Notes under the pieces: model-generated | What the model was told of the DNA's origin: nothing | The model's database searches: none | What the model saw: only the letters and a program-made list of their open reading frames with translations | NCBI GenBank assembly: GCA_020860905.1 | Contig: JAJBTJ010000260.1 | Location: 1 to 45,008 of the forward strand | Direction: 5' to 3' | DNA: 45,008 nucleotides | Source of the DNA: Parabacteroides sp. | GTDB taxonomy: Bacteria > Bacteroidota > Bacteroidia > Bacteroidales > Tannerellaceae | In this document: positions 27,271 to 37,201 of the stretch, in pieces | Numbering within the stretch: the stretch's first letter is position 1 | Layout of the letters: every line of letters starts with the position of its first letter | Program-made: the position numbers and the translations under genes

Positions 27271-29778
27271 ATGAAATGGCTTTCTCTCCTGTGTTGTTTA
27301 GTGATACTGGTATCCTGTGCTTCGCCTTCGTTCGAGGCGGGAAGCGAGTTGATGGCTCCCGGCGTGTCGCGCGGGCTGGCCGGGCTGCGTAAAAAAGAAT
27401 ACACGCAATTGCACTACCGCCTCCGCTTTTGCATTCCGGAGAATAAGAACGAAGCAGTTACCGGAAGCGCAGAGCTTACATTTACGTTGGCGAAGAAGCA
27501 ACCGGTCGTGCTGGATTTCCGCGGCGACGCCGGCCAGTTGGAAAAGATTACCGTGAACGGCGCGGAAGTGCCGGTCGAATCGGTGAACGAACATATCCTG
27601 CTTCCGGCTGCCGCTACGAAGAAAGGCGGCAACGCCGTAACCATCGTTTTTACAGCCTCCGACCAGTCGCTGAACCGCTGGGCCGATTTCCTGTACACCT
27701 TGCTCGTACCCGACCGGGCCCGTACGCTGTTTCCCTGTTTCGACCAGCCCGATATGAAAGCTGTCTTCACCCTCTCGCTCGATATTCCCGTTACCTGGGA
27801 AGCCGTAGCTAACGGCCGGGTAAAGCACACCGATATGCTTTCCGAGGCCGGCAGGAAAAAGATTTCGTTCCAGCCCACCGAGCCCCTCAGCACGTACCTG
27901 TTCGCATTTACCGCCGGGAAGTACGCCCGCGAAACGTTTACCGAAGGCAACCGCACTATCTCGATTTACCACCGCGAAACCGATGTGAAGAAAACGGCGC
28001 AATGCCCCGAAATTGCTGCCGAAGTGTTCCGGGCGCTGGCGTGGCAGGAAGAGTATACCGGCATCCCGTATCCGTTCGCCAAGTACGACGTGGCGATTAT
28101 TCCCGGGTTCCAGTTCGGCGGCATGGAACATACGGGCGCTACGTTCTATACCGACCGGCGTATGTTCCTCGACGAGCATCCTACGCTGAACGAACGGCTG
28201 GCCCGTAGTGTGCTGATTGCCCACGAAACGTCGCACATGTGGTTCGGCGATTACGTTACCATGCGCTGGTTCGACGACGTCTGGACCAAAGAAGTGTTTG
28301 CCAACTATTTTGCCTCCAAAATCGTGAAACCGACTTATCCGGAGGTAGACCATACCTTGAACTTTATGCTCGATTATGTTCCGGCCGCTTACTCGGAAGA
28401 CCGTACGGCAGGCGCCGCCCCGATTAAGCAACCGCTGGATAACCTGCGCGACGCCGGGCTGGTATACAGCAAAATCGTTTATTGCAAGTCGCCCGTGGTA
28501 ATGGCGCAGCTCGAGGAACAGATGGGCGAAGCGGCTTTCCGGAAAGGGATACAGGCGTATTTGCATACGTTCGCTTACGGAAACGCTACCTGGGACCAGC
28601 TCATTGCCATCCTCGACCGCTATACCGACGCGGATTTGAAAGCCTGGAGCCGTGCCTGGGTGGAGGGGAAAGGAATCCCTGTGTATATGGCCGTACGGCA
28701 AGGAAACAAAGCCCTGCTGCAAGCAGCCGCGAGCGGTTACGGAGCGCAGCGCATCGGCGTGCTGGCCATAACGGATAAAGGCGAACAAATTCCGCTCGAC
28801 GTCCGGACGGAGGGGAACGGTACGGTGTTCGGCTTGCCGGGCGGAACCGTAGCGTGTATCTACAATGCCGACGGAGCGGCCTACGGTTGCTTCGTGCCCG
28901 ATACGGCCTCGGCACTGTTTTACGCCGACAGCTTGGCCTGCTTTGACGAGGTAACGCGAGGCGCTATCCTGGTTAACCGGTACGAGCTGGCGTTGGCGAA
29001 GAAAGAGGATGCTTTGCCGTATTTGCAATCGCTGCTCGCCTGGTTGCCGTGCGAGTCGAACCCGTTGCTTTTCAACCAGGCGCTAAGCTATATAAACGGC
29101 TTGGCGCGGTACTGTGCGGATGCACAATCTGAAATTGCGCGTGTATTATGGACGGTAACCGAAACCCACCCCGTGCAGGCTTGCCGCTTGCAGGCTTTCC
29201 GGCTCTATACGCGGTTTGCCGCCGACCCGGATGCGGTAAGCCGGCTGTACCGTATCTGGGAAGGAGGCGATGCGCCCGGCGGGTGTAGTTTGAGTGAAAC
29301 CGACCGGATGGATTTGTCGTATATATTGGCATTGCGGTTGCCCGCCCGGGCCGACGAAATCGTGTCCGCCCAACTGGCGCGTCTCGCTAATCCCGACCGG
29401 AAAGAACAATACCGCTTTATTTCGCCGGCCGTATCGCCCCGGAAGTCCGTACGCGACAGCGTGTTCGCCGCATTGCTGCTTCCGGAAAACCGGCGGGTCG
29501 AGCCGTGGGCTTCCGCCGCGTTGGCTTGGCTTAACCATCCGTTGCGGCAGCAAGAGGCGTTGCCATACATACGGCCCGCTTTGGAAAAGGTGGAAGAGGT
29601 GCAGCGTACCGGCGATATTTTCTTTCCTACCGCTTGGGCGAATGCGTTGCTGGCAGGGCATACTTCGCCCGAAGCCCGGGAGGCGGTCGAGGCGTTTTTC
29701 AGGGAACATCCGGGTTATCCGGTGATGCTGGGAAATAAAATCAGGCAGCAGGCCGACCATTTGTACCGGCTCGAATGA
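27271..29778 (+). CDS. M1-family zinc metallopeptidase (aminopeptidase N-like), lipoprotein
   Basis: 835 aa; lipobox (VILVSCASP); GGMEHTGATFY exopeptidase motif (GAMEN-like); HETSHMWFGDYVTMRWFDDVWTKEVFANYFA (HExxH-18-E). Confidence 0.94.
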   Translation: MKWLSLLCCLVILVSCASPSFEAGSELMAPGVSRGLAGLRKKEYTQLHYRLRFCIPENKNEAVTGSAELTFTLAKKQPVVLDFRGDAGQLEKITVNGAEVPVESVNEHILLPAAATKKGGNAVTIVFTASDQSLNRWADFLYTLLVPDRARTLFPCFDQPDMKAVFTLSLDIPVTWEAVANGRVKHTDMLSEAGRKKISFQPTEPLSTYLFAFTAGKYARETFTEGNRTISIYHRETDVKKTAQCPEIAAEVFRALAWQEEYTGIPYPFAKYDVAIIPGFQFGGMEHTGATFYTDRRMFLDEHPTLNERLARSVLIAHETSHMWFGDYVTMRWFDDVWTKEVFANYFASKIVKPTYPEVDHTLNFMLDYVPAAYSEDRTAGAAPIKQPLDNLRDAGLVYSKIVYCKSPVVMAQLEEQMGEAAFRKGIQAYLHTFAYGNATWDQLIAILDRYTDADLKAWSRAWVEGKGIPVYMAVRQGNKALLQAAASGYGAQRIGVLAITDKGEQIPLDVRTEGNGTVFGLPGGTVACIYNADGAAYGCFVPDTASALFYADSLACFDEVTRGAILVNRYELALAKKEDALPYLQSLLAWLPCESNPLLFNQALSYINGLARYCADAQSEIARVLWTVTETHPVQACRLQAFRLYTRFAADPDAVSRLYRIWEGGDAPGGCSLSETDRMDLSYILALRLPARADEIVSAQLARLANPDRKEQYRFISPAVSPRKSVRDSVFAALLLPENRRVEPWASAALAWLNHPLRQQEALPYIRPALEKVEEVQRTGDIFFPTAWANALLAGHTSPEAREAVEAFFREHPGYPVMLGNKIRQQADHLYRLE

Positions 29779-29902
29779 TGCGGAGGGCTTTCGTGTCCGC
29801 TCCGTTATATAGGATTACATACGAATTTACGCTGTTGGCTCGGGAATGGGTGGAAACAAGCTGCAAGGTCGAGGCGGGGAGGTAGGAAAGAAGGGATAAT
29901 CG

Positions 29903-31063
29903 TCACTTCACCCGGTTCTGCATCCGGTATTCGATAGGGGTACACCCTTTCCATAACTTGAATTGACGCGCTAAATTCTTGCAATCCGACAGGCCTACTT
30001 CCATGGCAAGGTCGGATATGGGCTCGTTACCGGCTAACAACAACTGCGAGAAACGTTCCATGCGCAAGTCTAAAACATACTGGTAAACAGACTTGCCCAC
30101 CACCTGCCTGAAACGAATCTCGAGCAGTCGGCGGGAAAGGGGTACTTGTCGCACCACATCCTCTACATTGATTTTATTCGCCAGGTTCTGGTGGATGTAC
30201 TTCAATGCCGTCAGAACAGCGGGGTTATTCGTGGCGTAAATATCCGTGGAAATCCGTTCGATAATCGTGGTGGGATGGATGATAACATCTTCGTAAGGCA
30301 TGTTCCTGTTCTGAACTAATCTGTCGATCAGCGCGGCTGCCTCATACCCTCCTTTTACAATATTCAGGTTGACGCTCGACAAAGGAGGATTGGACAAGCC
30401 GCAAATAATCTCGTCGTTGTCGACACCCAACACGGCAATCTCTTCCGGAATCTTGATGCCCAACACCCGGCAGACTTCTATTATCTTATTTCCCTGCGTA
30501 TCATCGCAAGCCATCAATCCTACCGGGCGAGGCAACCTCTTTATCCAGTCGACCAGCGGTTGCGGCTCGTAAAACCACAGACTTTCCAGCGGTTGCTTCT
30601 GGTATTCATGGAAATTGTCGCCATATCCTTTCTCTATAATCCGGTTACGGAATCCCAGGCAGCGTTCTGCCGACCACACCACATCCTCGTATCCATAGAA
30701 AGCAAAGTGCTTGAACCCTTTTTGCAAGAAGAAATCGGCAGCCATGCGCCCCGTCAACTTGTATTCGCTGGTAATATTCGGAATAACCGAGAAGCAGGAT
30801 TTAAAGTCCTGTGCCAGCGCTACGATACCTTGCCTGCGGAATTGCTCCACATCGTCGTCGTCATTGAACTGCGCAATGATGGCATCCGCCTCCCATTTCT
30901 TCGCCCACTTCAATACGCCGGAAATACCGTAAGTATGTTTATAGGAAGGGGGCATTCTGCATACCACCCAAGGTTCGCGACTCTTCGAGTATTCCAGAAT
31001 GCCCCTTAACAGATTGTGGGCGAATGCTTCTGTAAAATCAGTCAATAAAATCAACCTAATCAT
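29903..31063 (-). CDS. XylR-type transcriptional regulator (LacI/PBP-like sensor plus AraC HTH)
   Basis: ORF given to 31192, but Met44 (CAT at 31061-31063) begins MIRLILLTDFTEAFAHNLLRGILEYSK, the usual start of this family and outside the upstream GH2 gene; C-terminal AraC domain (VGLSDCKNLARQFKLWKGCTPIEYRMQNR). Confidence 0.9.
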   Translation of the reverse strand: MIRLILLTDFTEAFAHNLLRGILEYSKSREPWVVCRMPPSYKHTYGISGVLKWAKKWEADAIIAQFNDDDDVEQFRRQGIVALAQDFKSCFSVIPNITSEYKLTGRMAADFFLQKGFKHFAFYGYEDVVWSAERCLGFRNRIIEKGYGDNFHEYQKQPLESLWFYEPQPLVDWIKRLPRPVGLMACDDTQGNKIIEVCRVLGIKIPEEIAVLGVDNDEIICGLSNPPLSSVNLNIVKGGYEAAALIDRLVQNRNMPYEDVIIHPTTIIERISTDIYATNNPAVLTALKYIHQNLANKINVEDVVRQVPLSRRLLEIRFRQVVGKSVYQYVLDLRMERFSQLLLAGNEPISDLAMEVGLSDCKNLARQFKLWKGCTPIEYRMQNRVK

Positions 31064-31083
31064 AATGCCCGCAAGATAACTAC

Positions 31084-33720
31084 TTATTTTTTGCCACCCA
31101 CCGAAAGAGCTATCTTTTTCTCCGGTACATTCCAACCGGAAACGGTTAGCGTTACGGTACCGGACGGAACGACCGGCCGGGGCACCACACATTTAACCGT
31201 CCGTCTCTCACCCGGCGCCAAAGAAATATAATTATCCTCCCAGAACACCGGACAGAGCAACGCTCCCTGTTCGTTTTTCAACGACAAACGAGTAAAGAAA
31301 GCCAAGGCACACGGAGCATTTTCCAGCGTTACTACAACCGAAACGTTTCCATTTTCTTGCCCGGCTGTTGCATCGACCGTATAGTCGGCCTCCGGCATGG
31401 CCGATAACCCGGTAAAGTCGGCATACTTCTTCAGCGGCGTTCTTACCCAGGTAGTTTTAGCCCAATCGCTTTCATCTTGTTGTTCGGAAAGACAATAAAC
31501 ATTCTCCGATACCTGCGTGTCGTCCTTATCGCTCAATTTCAGGAATAAGAACGAATTGTCGCGGATAGCCGGAACATCGAATGCTTTCACCACCGTATAA
31601 GGAGCAACCTCCAGTTCCACGGTTCGCTGCGTTTGTACCTGTCCGTTCAGGGTATACAAGTACATGTTTGCCTCTATCTTACCTGCCTCCGCACCTTCGT
31701 TGACAGCATAAACGGCACGCTTGCCGTAATCATAAATCAACTGCCGGGGCCTGTTTGCCTTCTTCACCGAATAATAAGCGGCAGTAGGAATATGATAATA
31801 ATCGTACAACTGCCAGTAGAAAGAAGGCCAGGCAGAGTTTAACATCCACTGCACGATACCCGTAGCGCGCGGAATGTTTACACGGAACGCATCGAACATG
31901 GCACGCGTACCTTCATAATTCAGCAAATCGGCTTTCCGCAAGAAGTCATCCAAATCCTTTGCTTCTCCGTAACGGGCAGCCACGCTTTCTTTCAACACGT
32001 CCAATGAATTCATATCCGAAGCAGAAGCGGTACAATGATAATCCCACTCTTCGTTGAGCGGCCAACGTTTGTTTTCCGGAAGCATCTTCCGGATAGACTC
32101 TTTCACCGGTAACTGTGCACCGATTCCGGTTTCCGTATTGAAGCCGAATGCTCCGCCGGGCGCTTGGTGTGCGTACCAATAGGCGGGAGCCACATAATCG
32201 TAAGGCCCGGCCATCTTCATTCCGGTAGGCCCAGTCAGTTCGCTGTTCATCTCTTTGGCAGCGGCCACGTAAGGACGATTATCTATACGGGAAAGACAGG
32301 CCATATACCGTTTCTCCAACTCCGGACGCGGCATCATGTCGCTGCCCACGAACCAGGCGATGATTCCCGGATGATTGCGCAGCCAAAGAACCTGGTCGTT
32401 CAGCGAACGGGCTATCAGGTCCATATCGTGTTCCGTTTGGATTCCTCCGAAATCATCGCAAGGAGAGCCGAGATAGTTTTCCCACTCCCAATGACAACTC
32501 CAACCCACTAAAACGAGCAGTCCGTACCGGTCGCACAGGTCGTATATATTTTGCGAAGTCCCCCATATATTCTCGAACCGTATGGAGTTCAGGTTCATGT
32601 CGCGTACATACTGCACTTGCACCTCGTTCGTTTCCGGCGTATCACGCAGGAAAATATCATCCGTCCAGCCGGCGCTTCTCACCAACACCTTCTTACCGTT
32701 CAATAAAAAGCCGCGATACCCTTCTTCGGTAAAATACTCCTTAATTTCGCGTACCCCGAAATCGACTGTCTCCCGGTCCGAAGTCCGGTTACCGGTAACG
32801 AACTCCAACTCCAACCGGTACATTTCCGGATTGCCTAAGTTGTGACACCACCACAGCCGGGGATTCTTCAAATGCAGCATACCCGCTTGTGCGGAAGTTA
32901 CCGTTACCACGCGCGTTTCCCGGGCTTCAAGCGATACCGGAATACGAAAAGCCGACCCTTCCAACGTACCCTTCAGTTCGCCGTTTACCGGTTTATCCGA
33001 CATATTGGTCAGCTCGGTTTCAACCGTGAGCCAGGCCTCGTCGAGCGTTTCCGTATTTACCTCGGAGCGCACGGCCGAATGTTTCATCGCCACTTCCCTG
33101 TTCGTAACCACTCGCACTTCGCGAAAGATACCCATGCTCTCATCCGCCGGACGCGGATTCCAATCCACAAAACCGATGTTCGGTTCTCCCGGTTGTGCGC
33201 GGAACACTTCTACCGCCAACACATTCTTTTCCTGCACCACCTCCGTTATGTCGAGTTTAAAGCGGCGGAAAGTACCGTAAAGAGAATCACGCGAGGCAAT
33301 CTGCTTGCCGTTCAGCCATACATTCGCTGCATAACTTACGCCATCGAACAGCAGCGCCGCATGTTGTCCTTTTTCCAAACGCGGCGACTCGAATTCCGTT
33401 CTGTACCACCAGGTCGTATCGAAAAGAGCTTTATCTATGTTCTTATAGTTCATGCCTTCCAACGCATCTGGATAGAGGCCGTTACGGGTCAATGTTCCCA
33501 TAACGGTAGAAGGTACTGTCGCTTCGTACCAGCCTTGCACTTCCGCCTGCGGCATAGACAATTCCTTGCCCGATAACCGCGTTTGGGCAGACGATTGCAC
33601 TTTCCAACCATCGGAAAGCAGTAAGTCGCCGGCTAACGAGTCGCGGCTTTGACACGAAGATACCAGAGCCATTACCAGGCAACTGCACCAGGTAAACGAT
33701 TTAATCAGGTTATTTTTCAT
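31084..33720 (-). CDS. GH2 glycoside hydrolase, exo-beta-D-glucosaminidase / beta-mannosidase-like
   Basis: ~878 aa; signal/lipobox after MKNNLIKSFTWCSCLVMALVSSC; FVDWNPRPADESMGIFREV; LRNHPGIIAWFVGSDMMPRPELEKRYM; ORF track start is 33738 but Met7 (33720) precedes the signal peptide. Confidence 0.85.
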   Translation of the reverse strand: MKNNLIKSFTWCSCLVMALVSSCQSRDSLAGDLLLSDGWKVQSSAQTRLSGKELSMPQAEVQGWYEATVPSTVMGTLTRNGLYPDALEGMNYKNIDKALFDTTWWYRTEFESPRLEKGQHAALLFDGVSYAANVWLNGKQIASRDSLYGTFRRFKLDITEVVQEKNVLAVEVFRAQPGEPNIGFVDWNPRPADESMGIFREVRVVTNREVAMKHSAVRSEVNTETLDEAWLTVETELTNMSDKPVNGELKGTLEGSAFRIPVSLEARETRVVTVTSAQAGMLHLKNPRLWWCHNLGNPEMYRLELEFVTGNRTSDRETVDFGVREIKEYFTEEGYRGFLLNGKKVLVRSAGWTDDIFLRDTPETNEVQVQYVRDMNLNSIRFENIWGTSQNIYDLCDRYGLLVLVGWSCHWEWENYLGSPCDDFGGIQTEHDMDLIARSLNDQVLWLRNHPGIIAWFVGSDMMPRPELEKRYMACLSRIDNRPYVAAAKEMNSELTGPTGMKMAGPYDYVAPAYWYAHQAPGGAFGFNTETGIGAQLPVKESIRKMLPENKRWPLNEEWDYHCTASASDMNSLDVLKESVAARYGEAKDLDDFLRKADLLNYEGTRAMFDAFRVNIPRATGIVQWMLNSAWPSFYWQLYDYYHIPTAAYYSVKKANRPRQLIYDYGKRAVYAVNEGAEAGKIEANMYLYTLNGQVQTQRTVELEVAPYTVVKAFDVPAIRDNSFLFLKLSDKDDTQVSENVYCLSEQQDESDWAKTTWVRTPLKKYADFTGLSAMPEADYTVDATAGQENGNVSVVVTLENAPCALAFFTRLSLKNEQGALLCPVFWEDNYISLAPGERRTVKCVVPRPVVPSGTVTLTVSGWNVPEKKIALSVGGKK

Positions 33721-33747
33721 ATAGGTATATTCATTCAATGTTACTGT

Positions 33748-34587
33748 TTATTTCATCGCTTTGCGTGCCAGGGCCGAAGCTCCCAGCAACGCCACGTCTT
33801 CTATCCCGGAAACGAGAATCTTTACCTTTTTTACCGTTTCCGTATAAGGAAAGCCGAGTATTGCTTCGTTCATCGACTGCTCGTAAAAAGCAAAGGCGGA
33901 GGCAATGCCGCCTCCTATGATAATGGCTTCCGGGTCGTAAGTGAACAATACGGCTTTCATCAACTCGCCCAAGTGGGAACCGAACTCTTTCCATATTTTC
34001 AATGCCTGTGTGTCGCCGGAAAGAGCTTTTACGGCAGCCTCTTTCCCTGTCAAACCGTGATAACGGACAAAGAATCCGCTACTGCAATAGTGTTCGAAGT
34101 CATGTTCGAGGTAGAAGAGAGAACCTATTTCGCCCGCTCCGGTATTCCGCCCTCCATACAGCTTGTCGTCGATGATAATGCCTGCACCGATACCGGTGCC
34201 GATAGTGACACCCACCATATTGCGATAATCTCGTCCTGCACCGAATTGTTTTTCGCCTAAAGCAAAGCAATTGGAATCGTTATTTATACATACGGGTACC
34301 GAGAAGCGCTTTTCCAGTATCCGTTTTAACGGCACCTCCTTCCAGGAAGGAATATTGGCTACATTATACACGATTTCTTCCTCCGCATCTACTACCGAAG
34401 GAGCTCCCACTCCGATACCCTCTACTTCCGGGCACATCAAACAGCCGATTAACCTTTCCAGGCAAAGCAATACTTCCCGCTCGGTGGCCCGGGAAGGACA
34501 CGGAACGATTTCTTTATGAACGATAACCCCATCTTTTACCAAACCGGCCCGCATGTTGGTTCCACCCAAATCTACACCTATTTTCAT
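33748..34587 (-). CDS. ROK-family sugar kinase (glucokinase-like)
   Basis: MKIGVDLGGTNMRAGLVKDGVIV start (Met52 of the given ORF, CAT at 34585-34587); VGVTIGTGIGAGIIIDDKLYGGRNTGAGEIGSL. Confidence 0.92.
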   Translation of the reverse strand: MKIGVDLGGTNMRAGLVKDGVIVHKEIVPCPSRATEREVLLCLERLIGCLMCPEVEGIGVGAPSVVDAEEEIVYNVANIPSWKEVPLKRILEKRFSVPVCINNDSNCFALGEKQFGAGRDYRNMVGVTIGTGIGAGIIIDDKLYGGRNTGAGEIGSLFYLEHDFEHYCSSGFFVRYHGLTGKEAAVKALSGDTQALKIWKEFGSHLGELMKAVLFTYDPEAIIIGGGIASAFAFYEQSMNEAILGFPYTETVKKVKILVSGIEDVALLGASALARKAMK

Positions 34588-34602
34588 CTGTTTTTTGTTT
34601 AG

Positions 34603-34664
34603 GTAAGGTGAAGCGGGCAGGGATGAATATCGAGGGGGATTCTCCTGCCTGCTTATCTCCTTAC
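34603..34664 (-). other. Intra-operon stem-loop between the SusE/F-position lipoprotein and ROK kinase
   Basis: GTAAGGTGAAGCGGGCAGG / CCTGCCTGCTTATCTCCTTAC imperfect inverted repeat. Confidence 0.5.
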
Positions 34665-34673
34665 GTATTAAAG

Positions 34674-35492
34674 TTATTTCTTTCTGAAGCACCAGAAGGT
34701 AGCAGGATCCCATGCTTCGGCATCGGCAGGATTCCAGCACAAAACCAACGTATTCTCTGTCAGTTCCAGGATTTCAAAGGTCGTAACCGTGTTCGATTCA
34801 TCCCCAAAGGCATGCCCGCTTAACACAGATACTCCGCTGATTTTCAATTGCCCGACTGACCATTGCTCTCCATTATCCGGATTCTTTTTGGTTGCCGACA
34901 TATCAAAAGAGAATGTTCCCTTTTCCAACACGTTGCCGTCTGCATCCGTTTTAGTCAGATTCGGGCCGCCGTTCAAATCGAAAACCAGTTCACAGCTTGC
35001 ATCTTCCAACTCTTCAACAGGCATAACGTCCCATGAAGGGGCAAACTCTGTCAGCCACCCGCCGGTACCGTATACAGCCTCGTCATACTCTTCCAGGTTC
35101 CATACCCAGGCTTTACCGGATATGCCGGAGCCTGCAAACAAAGCCCATTCCTCCGCTACCGGATGGTCTATGCGGGTGATGGTAACCGTACGGGTAGCGG
35201 TTACCGTGCCGCCGTCGCAAAAGCCGGTGAACTTGATAGCCTGTTCCCCCAGGAAAGGCAAAGCTACCGTAGCCGTTTGCCTGGTAGAAATGCCCGTGAT
35301 ATGATTCCAGTAGCTACCCACACCGGGTGTATTGTTTATCATAACAATCTCGTTGCCCCCTTCCGTAGTGGCATGTACATCGAGTTTCAGTTCGTTTTCG
35401 CTTATAATGCGCCCCATTTCTATGTTATCGACTACCGGGTCGCATGCGCCCAGCCATATTATAGACAAGATTCCTATCACTATTTTTTTCAT
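34674..35492 (-). CDS. SusE/F-position surface lipoprotein, probable glycan-binding protein
   Basis: 272 aa; lipobox (IIWLGACDPVV); tandem beta-rich segments; encoded after SusC-SusD. Confidence 0.7.
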   Translation of the reverse strand: MKKIVIGILSIIWLGACDPVVDNIEMGRIISENELKLDVHATTEGGNEIVMINNTPGVGSYWNHITGISTRQTATVALPFLGEQAIKFTGFCDGGTVTATRTVTITRIDHPVAEEWALFAGSGISGKAWVWNLEEYDEAVYGTGGWLTEFAPSWDVMPVEELEDASCELVFDLNGGPNLTKTDADGNVLEKGTFSFDMSATKKNPDNGEQWSVGQLKISGVSVLSGHAFGDESNTVTTFEILELTENTLVLCWNPADAEAWDPATFWCFRKK

Positions 35493-35512
35493 AATCCGGA
35501 TGTTTTAAGTCG

Positions 35513-37186
35513 TTAATTCAAGTTGCTTTCATTTCCCCAGCCCGGATTTTGTTCAAGCACCCCGGCCGACAAATCTATCTGCGTTTTAGGTAACGGCAAC
35601 AACCCTTTCGTTACTTCCAGGCGTTGTGCGATATCGCCCATATCCATGCGGGTTTCTACCATATTATCCAGCACTTTTACGCCGTCTTGCCGGCTCAAGG
35701 CCTCGCTGGCAATGCCCCAACGCAACAAGTCGTAATAGCGTAATCCTTCGAAAGCGAGTTCCCAGTGGCGTTCGTTACGCAATGCTTCGTCAGAATAGGT
35801 AACGGGGGGCAGGCCCGCTCTTTTACGCACACGGTTCAGCGGAGCGGCATCTTTCTTTAACTCGGCAGCCATCAGCAGTACATCTGCAAAACGAATGATA
35901 ACCAGGTCTTGCGTATTGTTCAACTGGTAGTCCGAATCTATTTCCGGATAAAGGATGCGGCTGTAGTTCACACTTTCGTCCGCATCGTTATACGCATTGA
36001 CAGCCATATACTTCTTCTGCCAGTAGCCGGTTTCGTTCATCTGTTTGTCCGCACCCCATCCATAGTCAGGCATTTCTTTTTCCACACTCATAATGGAACC
36101 TTCGCGGCGAAGGTCGTTCGCCGGCCATTCCTCCCATACGCTGGGGTTCACGGTACCCACTCCCCAGCCGATGCCGAAAGGAAAGATAGCCTCTAAGCTG
36201 GCAGGTTCGCGGGGCGAAGAATACAAGCATACCTCATTGTTGTACCACGGATTATCCCAGGTGGCTTTCGAAGAATAACGGATGGCAAATACCGTTTCTA
36301 CATTGGCGCCGTCTTCACCGACCCATTCCAATTCGTTATCCTGCGCATATTTATAATTTTTCTTGGTATAGGGATTGCTATAGGGCCAGAGATTCCGGAA
36401 GTCACCTATCAGGTCATGACCGCTGTGGTCGATGCAATCGTCCAGATAAGCAATAACCTCGGTTCGTGATAAAGTGCCTTCCGGCAGAGGCATGCTTTCC
36501 TGCTGGTAGTAACCGGTATAGAAAAGGAAAGCACGTGCCAGCAAGGCTTCTGCCGCCCACTTCGTGCATCGGCCCAGTTCGGCATTACCGGCAGCACTGT
36601 ACCGGTTGGAAGGTAATTGTTCGATAGCCGTTTTCAGGTCGGAAGCAATCAACGCATACAATTCTTCTGCCGTAGCGCGAGGCTGGTTTACCGGCTCGGT
36701 GCTCGTAATCAGGGGTACCGTACCGAACATACGGCAAAGGTCGAAGTAGAAATAAGCGCGCAGGAAGTGAGTCTGCCCTTCAATCTTTTTACGCACCTCT
36801 TCATTCTCCCAGGTAATCGCGTCGAGGGAGCCCAGAAGCATGTTGCAACGGTAAATCGCCCGGTAATCCTGTTTCCATACATCGGCAAACATGTTGTCAT
36901 CCACCTTTTTCAACCGGTCGACGGCATGCATGCGACGGTCGTCCGGGCCTCCGCCGCCGAAACGGTCGTCGGAAAGCAGTTCGGCAGTCAAAAAGAAACT
37001 TTGTCCGTCTTCTCCGGGAGTCATTTCGCGGAGAAGGGCGTATATCCCGGTCAATGCGGTTTCTGCGTCCGCCGCACTTTCAGGGAAGTTGGAGTTGTCT
37101 TTCTTGGTCAGGTTTTCAGTATCCAGGAAGTCCTCGCAGCCCGTAAACAACAGGGCCATGATTGCATAAAACCATATCTTTTTCAT
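35513..37186 (-). CDS. SusD/RagB-like lipoprotein
   Basis: 557 aa; lipobox (ALLFTGCEDFLDTENL); ELAFEGLRYYDLLRWG; LLPLPKTQIDLSAGVLEQNPGWG. Confidence 0.95.
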   Translation of the reverse strand: MKKIWFYAIMALLFTGCEDFLDTENLTKKDNSNFPESAADAETALTGIYALLREMTPGEDGQSFFLTAELLSDDRFGGGGPDDRRMHAVDRLKKVDDNMFADVWKQDYRAIYRCNMLLGSLDAITWENEEVRKKIEGQTHFLRAYFYFDLCRMFGTVPLITSTEPVNQPRATAEELYALIASDLKTAIEQLPSNRYSAAGNAELGRCTKWAAEALLARAFLFYTGYYQQESMPLPEGTLSRTEVIAYLDDCIDHSGHDLIGDFRNLWPYSNPYTKKNYKYAQDNELEWVGEDGANVETVFAIRYSSKATWDNPWYNNEVCLYSSPREPASLEAIFPFGIGWGVGTVNPSVWEEWPANDLRREGSIMSVEKEMPDYGWGADKQMNETGYWQKKYMAVNAYNDADESVNYSRILYPEIDSDYQLNNTQDLVIIRFADVLLMAAELKKDAAPLNRVRKRAGLPPVTYSDEALRNERHWELAFEGLRYYDLLRWGIASEALSRQDGVKVLDNMVETRMDMGDIAQRLEVTKGLLPLPKTQIDLSAGVLEQNPGWGNESNLN

Positions 37187-37201
37187 ACTACTCGTTTTTT
37201 T

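Noticed and set aside
27298-29028. 576 aa minus-strand ORF
   Set aside because: Fully antisense to the clear M1 peptidase; low-complexity R/G/V-rich translation typical of a GC-driven shadow ORF.
31064-31192. N-terminal extension of the XylR-type regulator ORF
   Set aside because: Overlaps the end of the GH2 gene and lacks family similarity; the internal Met at 31063 gives the normal N-terminus.
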